From an uncultured Flavobacteriales bacterium (GTDB lineage Bacteria; Bacteroidota; Bacteroidia; Flavobacteriales; UBA7430): a stretch of 11,485 bases of DNA. Shown here one piece after another: positions 6,338 through 11,485 of the stretch; positions within the stretch are counted from its first letter, which is position 1, and the number at the start of each line of letters is the position of its first letter. The notes under the pieces are model-generated. The model saw only the letters and a list, made by a program, of their open reading frames with translations, was not told the DNA's origin and ran no database searches. Position numbers and translations under genes: made by a program. The DNA lies in NCBI GenBank assembly GCA_913041775.1, contig CAJWJW010000023.1, forward strand, positions 1-11,485. The letters run 5' to 3'.

Positions 6338-7023
6338 AACAAGTCAATTAATTCTTTTAAGTGGGCTATTTCATAGCTCACTTTTTTGTTTTGAATCAAT
6401 TTGTCAGGATTAAAATAGACGGCTGCAATACCTACATTTTCTGCACCTAAACAATCTACCTCAAAATTATCTCCAATCATTATACTCTCCGAGGCTTTAG
6501 CTCCGGAAGCAGCCAAAGCATACTCGAAAATTTTTGAATGTGGTTTTGTAACTCCAGCTTTTTCTGACGTAATAATCTGATTAAAGTACTGTGTTAAATT
6601 AGAAGTTGCCATTTTAACTGCTTGAACCTCCTCAAAGCCATTTGTAATAATATGTAAGTTATATTTTGATTTTAATTCGGATAAGACCTCATGGCAAGCA
6701 GGAAATAAATGTGATTTATAAGGTCCCCTAAGAACATACTCATTCCCTAGATCCTCTGCAAGAAAAGGATTATCAATATTGAAATATTTAAAAGTCTCAG
6801 TAAACCGAACCGTACGAAGGGAAGCTTTTGTAATTCCTTTATTTCTATATAAGTCCCAGAGACTTTCATTAACCTCAATATATTTAGAATAAAACTCTAA
6901 AAATGACGGTAGATGATCCCCTAAATTCAATTCGGAGTATAGCTCGGATAACGTTTCCTCTGCATTTTTATTAAAGTCCCATAAAGTATGGTCGAGGTCA
7001 AAGAAAATATGAGTTACTTTCAT
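6334..7023 (-). CDS. HAD-family hydrolase, YjjG/YfnB-type nucleotidase
   Basis: The 229-residue cytoplasmic HAD superfamily phosphatase has all four motifs. Motif I is DLDHTLWD (9-16; nucleophile D9, acid/base D11), motif II is TNG (127-129), motif III has the lysine in TKPHSK (K160), and motif IV is IGDNFEVD (183-190). The DLDHTLWDF start and the helical cap between residues 16 and about 105 fit the YjjG/YfnB group, which dephosphorylates pyrimidine nucleoside monophosphates including non-canonical ones. The exact substrate is inferred from the family only. Its ATG shares one base with the stop of the upstream membrane-protein gene (TAATG), so it is coupled to the envelope cassette. Its 3' end carries, on the other strand, the psd terminator. 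Confidence 0.88.
   Translation of the reverse strand: MKVTHIFFDLDHTLWDFNKNAEETLSELYSELNLGDHLPSFLEFYSKYIEVNESLWDLYRNKGITKASLRTVRFTETFKYFNIDNPFLAEDLGNEYVLRGPYKSHLFPACHEVLSELKSKYNLHIITNGFEEVQAVKMATSNLTQYFNQIITSEKAGVTKPHSKIFEYALAASGAKASESIMIGDNFEVDCLGAENVGIAAVYFNPDKLIQNKKVSYEIAHLKELIDLF
6359..6392 (+). terminator. Intrinsic terminator of the rsfS-psd operon
   Basis: A 10-base-pair stem is formed by AAGTGGGCTA (6359-6368) and TAGCTCACTT (6374-6383), with one G-U pair and a 5-base loop (TTTCA). It is followed by a T tract (TTTT, G, TTTT). It begins 22 bases after the psd stop. The whole hairpin lies within the coding sequence of the opposing HAD gene. On the minus strand the T tract is on the wrong side, so it should work only for plus-strand transcripts. 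Confidence 0.85.
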
Positions 7024-7457
7024 TAAAACAGGTATAAAAAGGTGGAGATACTAATAGCCCAAAACAAGACAGACATACTCATAACTGCGAGAGTCATATT
7101 TGTGTTTTTGCCAAAGAAACGTGCCGCTAAGAAAGAGCCTACTGGTATAGAAATTAAGATGGGTGAAAACAAGGCTATACCAAATAATCCATAGTCGCGA
7201 ATTAGTATAACATAGAATTTATTTTTTTTGCTAAATATTTTTCTTTTCTTATTTACAGGATTGAAATAGTTAGGGAAGAAACGAACAATTCGAGAACCTA
7301 GTTTAAAGAAAAATAAGATCCCTAAGAAACCGCCTATACTACTTATTAAAATAGATTGAAGATAACTAAAACCTAAAGACTTAGCTAGAATAGGTCCAGC
7401 GAAAAACTTTAACGCACTTAGAAGAATAACACTCACAAATTCGTACCAAGTATCCAT
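7023..7457 (-). CDS. Small four-helix membrane protein, uncharacterised
   Basis: The 144-residue integral membrane protein has likely helices at about 5-26, 30-52, 86-110 and 121-143. The second and third helices are separated by a strongly basic loop (KKRKIFSKKNK, about 71-81). Motifs such as GFSYLQSILISSIGG (29-43) and DYGLFGIALFSPILISIPVG (88-107) recall an unnamed family of similar size in Bacteroidota. The layout is loosely like small multidrug-export proteins, but I do not assign that function. I took the ATG at 7457 as start; a TTG two codons upstream is possible but less likely. It lies 16 bases after the acyltransferase gene and shares one base with the HAD start, so it belongs to the same transcription unit. 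Confidence 0.75.
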   Translation of the reverse strand: MDTWYEFVSVILLSALKFFAGPILAKSLGFSYLQSILISSIGGFLGILFFFKLGSRIVRFFPNYFNPVNKKRKIFSKKNKFYVILIRDYGLFGIALFSPILISIPVGSFLAARFFGKNTNMTLAVMSMSVLFWAISISTFLYLF

Positions 7458-7473
7458 ACACAATTGAATTAAT

Positions 7474-8388
7474 TTATTTAAATAATCTCAACAACAAAGG
7501 CAAACGATTAATTTTAAGATTTTGATATGGCTCATCTATAGCTCCAAAACTTCTATAAAAACGAGCTAAATTTAAATCATTTGAGCCATCAAAGTCAAAT
7601 ACTAAGCCACTATTAGAGGCTTCCTTTATAAAGCTATCAATTAAAAATGGCATAGCAGATAATTGTTTACCTTCTTTACTATTCCCAGTAAACAACAATA
7701 CAACTCGAGTAGTACTAAACAACAAAAACATTCCTGCCACAGATCTATTTCCTTCATCGTAAGCCATCAAGACTTGTCCACAATGCTTCTGTATTGCTAC
7801 GTGCATTATAGACTCTAATTTCTTGTAATCTAAATTAGTGAAATGCTTAATATACTTACCCTTATCCTCTCTAAATAATTTGATTAATCCTGTTGGTGAA
7901 TCGTTTTTAAAAAGCTGTAAGGAATTAGAGTTCGCTTTTTTTAAGTTGCGTTTTAAATTCTTCGAATATATACTAGACTGCTCAAGGTATGGTTTGTTAA
8001 GCTGAAGAACATAATTAGTATTCATACGTAATTTTGCACCAACAAAGTCTTCTAATACAGAATCAAAGTTCAAATTCAACTCTATAAATTTGTATTCTTT
8101 GGGTATGGCTTTTACAAAATCAGCTAGTCGTTTTAATCCACTTGTCGTTTTAGAAAACAAACCTAGCTGCTGAACCCAAAAAGGAGTACTTGAATAAGTT
8201 ATTGAAAATTTATTTTTTTTGGGCAATGGAAGAACAGCTTCATAATCGTTAAGCACAAGTGCGTCCCATTCGTCTACAACAATATCCAAATACCAAGAAA
8301 AAGCATAAGGCATGCAATTAACTGATATACGAATACAAACATCCCATTTATCAGTCTCAACGTCTTTATGTTTTACAAAACGAATCAT
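7474..8388 (-). CDS. FemAB/GNAT-like acyltransferase
   Basis: The 304-residue soluble protein resembles a FemAB-like (Acetyltransf_6) GNAT protein common in Bacteroidota. Features are an N-terminal DKWDVCI with FSWYLDIV (about 13-37), a basic helix SKNLKRNLKKAN (142-153) like that of Fem/peptidyl-transferase proteins, and a C-terminal block with GQVLMAY, VAGMFLLF and the conserved FDFDGSND followed by LARFYRSFGA (264-283). Relatives transfer acyl or aminoacyl groups to cell-wall or surface polymers, but the acceptor here is unknown. Its ATG overlaps the stop of the deacetylase-like gene by 4 bases (ATGA), which indicates coupled synthesis of the two. No signal peptide is seen, so it would act on a cytoplasmic precursor. 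Confidence 0.8.
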   Translation of the reverse strand: MIRFVKHKDVETDKWDVCIRISVNCMPYAFSWYLDIVVDEWDALVLNDYEAVLPLPKKNKFSITYSSTPFWVQQLGLFSKTTSGLKRLADFVKAIPKEYKFIELNLNFDSVLEDFVGAKLRMNTNYVLQLNKPYLEQSSIYSKNLKRNLKKANSNSLQLFKNDSPTGLIKLFREDKGKYIKHFTNLDYKKLESIMHVAIQKHCGQVLMAYDEGNRSVAGMFLLFSTTRVVLLFTGNSKEGKQLSAMPFLIDSFIKEASNSGLVFDFDGSNDLNLARFYRSFGAIDEPYQNLKINRLPLLLRLFK

Positions 8389-9689
8389 TTACAAGCTTGT
8401 TCAATCGTAAATTCGTAAACCTGTTTCCAATCTTTCCAATGCCTGTTATCGCTTACAGTTTCGTTATGCCATAAACTAATAAACGTTCCATTAACTTGTT
8501 TTACTCTATCCATTAAGTCTTTTACCAAATATTGAGCATCGTCTACTGGAAGCTCCAAATACTCATTTAGAGTACCGTCCATTACCGCAAAAGGATGAAT
8601 TAAAAGTTGGGTTTGTGTTTCCATATCTAAATCATAGAAATAAAAGGGTAGAGATGTCCCTGCTCTAAAACCTACCTGAGAAGCATAACCCATTGAATAA
8701 TCCTCACGTATACCTAAATCAATTAAGCGTCTATAAGTAGTCGGTAAATCAAGCATTAAGAAGTGTTGCCTACTGCGAATTACTTCTCGTTTGGTAATCG
8801 TTTCTAAACGTTTTATTTCTTTAGGAAGCTTTGTTGAATCTTTATTAGAAGCCCATGAAGGATGAATTCCTACCTGGGCATAATCGGCCATAGACTTTAC
8901 TAAATTTTGAAATTTCTTACTGGTAACTGATATGTTTTTGTCATTGTGACCATAGTCGGCAAGCAAGAAAAAATAAATGGATTTGAAATTAAATTTCTGT
9001 TGCATCTTTAATAAGTAGTCAAAGGTATCGAAAGGGTCTTTCTCCTTACCTACTAAAACTCTTATTCGTTGCGAGAGTCCGCTAAAATCAAAATTAACAA
9101 TAGTCCGCAATGAAGCCGCTAAATTACGTACCACTCCTTTTTCTAAATAAGAGTACGCATTGTCTACGTCTATGGTATTTACGAAGTTAAACGATCTAGT
9201 AGTTGGTTTAAATTCCGGGAATTTAGTTTGTATTGCAGACACTAAATCTAACAACCAATATTCTATAATAGGAGTTTTAAGAAATCCATTTTTATAGGCA
9301 ATACTTTCCTTTGCAGGGAAGCGTTGAAAACGATCCTTGATATGTGGCAAATATTCCTCGTATCTACTAAGCAGGTAAAAACTACTGGCAAAGATATCGA
9401 AGGGCAAAGCAGAATTTTCAGCTTGTTCAAAAAACACCTTTTGTCCATTCCATGATTTCACATTTATACTATAATCGAGAATACCCTTTTCGAAAAGTAT
9501 GGAATGAGCACAAAAAAACAATTCACTACCCAAAGGGTTTTTAGTGTATGAAATTTTAACACCATCGAAAGTAATGAATTCTTCTACTCGGTTAGTTATT
9601 TTAATTGGTGAACCCAAGAATTGAGTAAATACCATTTGGAGAGTATATTGTAACCGAGCAGTTATTTTATGTGTATATATAAGTATCAT
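8385..9689 (-). CDS. Polysaccharide-deacetylase-like protein
   Basis: The 434-residue protein has an N-terminal domain of about 165 residues (starting MILIYTHKIT; I believe this is the domain called DUF7033). A NodB-like carbohydrate-esterase fold follows. Visible catalytic-type motifs are TIDVDNAYS (172-180; D174 and D176), VGIHPSWAS (273-281; H276), RQHF (307-310), GFRAGTS (340-346) and LWHNE (406-410). In this superfamily such residues bind a metal and remove N-acetyl groups from glycans. No signal peptide is present, so a cytoplasmic precursor is a more likely substrate than external polymer. Its ATG shares one base with the wecB stop (TAATG), and its stop overlaps the acyltransferase start. 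The substrate is not shown by the sequence. Confidence 0.85.
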   Translation of the reverse strand: MILIYTHKITARLQYTLQMVFTQFLGSPIKITNRVEEFITFDGVKISYTKNPLGSELFFCAHSILFEKGILDYSINVKSWNGQKVFFEQAENSALPFDIFASSFYLLSRYEEYLPHIKDRFQRFPAKESIAYKNGFLKTPIIEYWLLDLVSAIQTKFPEFKPTTRSFNFVNTIDVDNAYSYLEKGVVRNLAASLRTIVNFDFSGLSQRIRVLVGKEKDPFDTFDYLLKMQQKFNFKSIYFFLLADYGHNDKNISVTSKKFQNLVKSMADYAQVGIHPSWASNKDSTKLPKEIKRLETITKREVIRSRQHFLMLDLPTTYRRLIDLGIREDYSMGYASQVGFRAGTSLPFYFYDLDMETQTQLLIHPFAVMDGTLNEYLELPVDDAQYLVKDLMDRVKQVNGTFISLWHNETVSDNRHWKDWKQVYEFTIEQACK

Positions 9690-10822
9690 TAGACTTGTTC
9701 TATAATTTTTTGACAGATAAATTCTGCACTAGCTCCATCCCCAAATAACTTAGGATATTCAATAGTTTTTAATCTAAACAATTCAAAGTTCTTATTTAAG
9801 TCCTTAAACTCAGCATCGATTAATACTGCAGCACCTTGAGCTACAATTTCAATCCACTCAGTTTCAGGACGTAATATCATACAAGGTTTTTCAAAGAAAT
9901 AAGCTTCTTTCTGTACTCCACCAGAGTCGGTTAATACCATCTCACAATTATTTTCTAAACTAATCATGTCTAAAAATGAGGCGGGTTGAATAATTTTCAA
10001 CAATGGATTGGAATTAAATGCTTCAAATTGCTGGCTATTTAAATGCTCCTTTATGGCTTTTTTAGTACGTGGATGTAGTGGAAAAACAACGGTTAATTGC
10101 TGTTTTTCTATAAGCGTTAAAACCATATCACAAATAGATTTCAATCTATCAACATCGTCTGTATTTGAAGGACGGTGCATCGTAAATAACAAAAAATTAT
10201 TTTTTACTAGTTTGTATTTTTCAAGTATTGAATCATCTACTTGTTTAGAAAAAAACAATGAGTTGTCGTACATTATATCCCCACATGCGTAAACTTTAGG
10301 GCTATCTACAGAACAAGCACCTGCTGTATATACAATGGCCTCTTTTGCCAAATTAGATACGGCAGTTTCTGTAGGACAAAACAACAAACTCGAGCAATGA
10401 TCTGTTAACACCCTATTAATTTCTTCGGGCATTGCTTTATTAAAAGATCGCAAACCTGCCTCTATATGGATTACAGGAATATGTTTTTTGGATGCAGCCA
10501 AAGCTCCAGCTAATGTTGTGTTGGTATCGCCGTATACTAAAACGGCATTGGGTTTTTCTAATTCCAGAACCTCTTCTAAATTATTGAGTATTTGTGCCGT
10601 TTGAGCAGAATGTCCAGAGGATGTTAAACGAAAAGTATACTTAGGCATTGGAATTGCTAGCTCTTCGAAAAAAAGCGTAGACATGTTAGCATCGTAGTGT
10701 TGGCCACTGTGCACAATTACCTCTTCTAGTTCAGTAGAAAAGGAGTTTTGTATTGCACGACTAATAGCCGCTGCTTTAATAAATTGTGGACGCGCTCCTA
10801 AAAGCGTGAGTATTTTTAACAT
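9689..10822 (-). CDS. wecB: UDP-N-acetylglucosamine 2-epimerase (non-hydrolysing)
   Basis: The enzyme interconverts UDP-GlcNAc and UDP-ManNAc in the cytoplasm, supplying ManNAc for surface glycans. The 377-residue length is standard. Motifs are GARPQFIKAA (9-18), HSGQHYD (38-44), VYGDTNTTLAGA (97-108), HIEAGLRSF (119-127), MPEEINRVLTDH (131-142), GDIMYDN (181-187), TMHRPSN (214-220), FPLHPRT (247-253) and DSGGVQKEA (299-307). D99, E121, E134 and H216 correspond to the usual active-site residues. A perfect TAnnTTTG and an AAGGA ribosome site lie just before the ATG, so wecB probably leads the operon that continues to the HAD gene. No UDP-ManNAc dehydrogenase is in the window. Confidence 0.94.
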   Translation of the reverse strand: MLKILTLLGARPQFIKAAAISRAIQNSFSTELEEVIVHSGQHYDANMSTLFFEELAIPMPKYTFRLTSSGHSAQTAQILNNLEEVLELEKPNAVLVYGDTNTTLAGALAASKKHIPVIHIEAGLRSFNKAMPEEINRVLTDHCSSLLFCPTETAVSNLAKEAIVYTAGACSVDSPKVYACGDIMYDNSLFFSKQVDDSILEKYKLVKNNFLLFTMHRPSNTDDVDRLKSICDMVLTLIEKQQLTVVFPLHPRTKKAIKEHLNSQQFEAFNSNPLLKIIQPASFLDMISLENNCEMVLTDSGGVQKEAYFFEKPCMILRPETEWIEIVAQGAAVLIDAEFKDLNKNFELFRLKTIEYPKLFGDGASAEFICQKIIEQV

Positions 10823-10825
10823 TTA

Positions 10826-10845
10826 CATCCTTTTTCACAAATATA
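10826..10845 (-). promoter_or_regulatory. -7 element and ribosome-binding site of wecB
   Basis: On the minus strand TATATTTG (10845-10838) is an exact TAnnTTTG. It is followed by AAAAAGGAT, whose AAGGA ends about 6 bases before the wecB ATG at 10822. The predicted leader is about 11 bases. No TTG lies at ideal -33 spacing; the nearest, inside radC, is about 30 bases further upstream. This is one of the few starts in the window with a recognisable Shine-Dalgarno sequence. Confidence 0.55.
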
Positions 10846-10855
10846 ACGAAAAGCA

Positions 10856-11284
10856 TTAGATCCTCCCTGTGTCGGCAAAACTAAAATAAGATTGATCTGT
10901 AACTATGATATGATCGAGTAATTGGATGTCCATTAGTTTTGCAAAAACCTTTACTTTTTCTGTCAATTTACAATCCGCATCGGTGGCGCGTAAAGTCCCA
11001 CAAGGATGGTTGTGACAAAGTATGAGTCCAGTTGAATTCAGCGCTGAGGCTCTTTTCAAAAGCAATCGCACATCAACAAGGGTAGCCGTTATTCCTCCTT
11101 TACTGAGATTCAGCTTTGCTAAAACCTTATTCGCGTTATTTAAATAAAGCACCCAAAATTGTTCAAGCTCTAAATCTTCTAATAAAGGTTTCATTAGATG
11201 ATACACATCCTTACTAGAAGAAACTACGGCTCTTTGTTCAGCCTCACTTAACCTACGTCTTCTACCTAGCTCTAAGGCAGCCAT
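10856..11284 (-). CDS. radC: RadC MPN/JAB domain, C-terminal part of a frameshifted radC
   Basis: This ORF carries the JAB/MPN (metalloprotease-like) domain of RadC. In 142 residues it shows MAALELGRRR (1-10), a likely metal-site glutamate E41, GGITATLVDVR (63-73), HNHPCG (91-96) with H91 and H93, T101 where Ser is usual in HxHPx6Sx2D, D104, and the terminal FSFADTGRI. RadC was once thought to act in DNA repair; its biochemical role remains unsettled. The family is about 230 residues long, and the helix-hairpin-helix N-terminal part lies just upstream in another frame (11293-11485). The ATG used here is an internal methionine of the normal protein. If the sequence is correct, this part could be made alone by reinitiation, since the upstream stop is only 8 bases before it. 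Confidence 0.85.
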   Translation of the reverse strand: MAALELGRRRRLSEAEQRAVVSSSKDVYHLMKPLLEDLELEQFWVLYLNNANKVLAKLNLSKGGITATLVDVRLLLKRASALNSTGLILCHNHPCGTLRATDADCKLTEKVKVFAKLMDIQLLDHIIVTDQSYFSFADTGRI

Positions 11285-11292
11285 AAGAGTAA

Positions 11293-11485
11293 TTACTTTA
11301 GTATTCCCAATCCTTTTTCGGAAATGAAATCGTTTATGTTCATTTTTGCTAAAGAGGAAAGATTGTCGTTAGCAAGTAGCATAATATCTCTTGCTACAAC
11401 CAAAACAGATCTATCTCGGCTTCCAGAACGGATTAGAATAGCGATTAATTCGGTATCGCCTAAAGTCTCTTTTCCTTTTTGGATG
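11293..11485 (-). pseudogene. radC: RadC N-terminal part, out of frame and cut by the window edge
   Basis: The minus-strand reading from the window end encodes about 63 residues before a TAA at 11293-11295. They match the RadC N-terminal helix-hairpin-helix domain: LGDTELIAILIRSGSRDRSV, then LLANDNLSSLAKMNINDF, then EKGLGILK. The last matches the GIGEAK motif that in intact RadC runs straight into ITLxAALELGRR. That continuation is present here, but one frame away. Inserting one A in the minus-strand AAA run (complement of 11297-11299) joins the two parts as GLGILKVITLMAALELG. The start codon is beyond the window. A sequencing or assembly error is a real alternative to true inactivation. Confidence 0.8.

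Noticed and set aside
7461..7463. TTG start two codons upstream of the small membrane protein ATG.
   Set aside because: The ATG at 7457 is a stronger start and the extra two residues add nothing recognisable.
10008..10292. Plus-strand 94-codon open frame inside wecB.
   Set aside because: It lies wholly within a conserved gene on the other strand, and its translation shows no recognisable domain.

Overview
The window is a gene-dense piece of a chromosome from a low-GC member of the Bacteroidota, most likely Flavobacteriales or a close relative. The evidence is the order rsfS-ftsH-LUD-cdsA-psd with a stand-alone birA upstream, Bacteroidota-type promoter elements (TAnnTTTG), weak or absent Shine-Dalgarno sequences, and protein signatures that I recognise from that phylum. 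There are no RNA genes, insertion sequences, CRISPR arrays or prophage genes. No gene-free stretch is longer than about 120 bases.

Layout: (1) Positions 1-920, plus strand: pyrE (pyrimidine synthesis), then a 74-residue membrane ORF that looks like the C-terminal half of a larger Bacteroidota protein. (2) 926-1669, minus strand: birA, a biotin-protein ligase without a DNA-binding domain. (3) 1670-1785: a short divergent promoter region. (4) 1786-6337, plus strand: a tight operon of rsfS, ftsH, a LUD-domain gene, cdsA and psd. It covers ribosome silencing, membrane proteolysis and phospholipid synthesis (CDP-diacylglycerol, then phosphatidylethanolamine). It ends in a clear intrinsic terminator that lies inside the 3' end of the convergent HAD gene. 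(5) 6334-10822, minus strand, reading leftwards: wecB, a polysaccharide-deacetylase-like gene, a FemAB/GNAT-like acyltransferase, a small membrane protein and a YjjG-type HAD phosphatase. Four of these five genes are joined by 1- or 4-base overlaps. A TAnnTTTG element lies just upstream of wecB. (6) 10856-11485, minus strand: radC, which appears broken by a one-base deletion in a short A run and also runs off the window edge.

The plus-strand operon is a housekeeping membrane-biogenesis unit. The minus-strand block looks like a cell-envelope glycan or peptidoglycan modification cassette. WecB would supply UDP-ManNAc, and the deacetylase-like and FemAB-like proteins would act on a surface polymer, but no substrate can be read from the sequence. 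I found no convincing new defence or mobile system. The observations most worth checking are the radC frameshift, the truncated ORF after pyrE, the terminator embedded antisense in a coding region, the GAA microsatellite in ftsH, and the envelope cassette.
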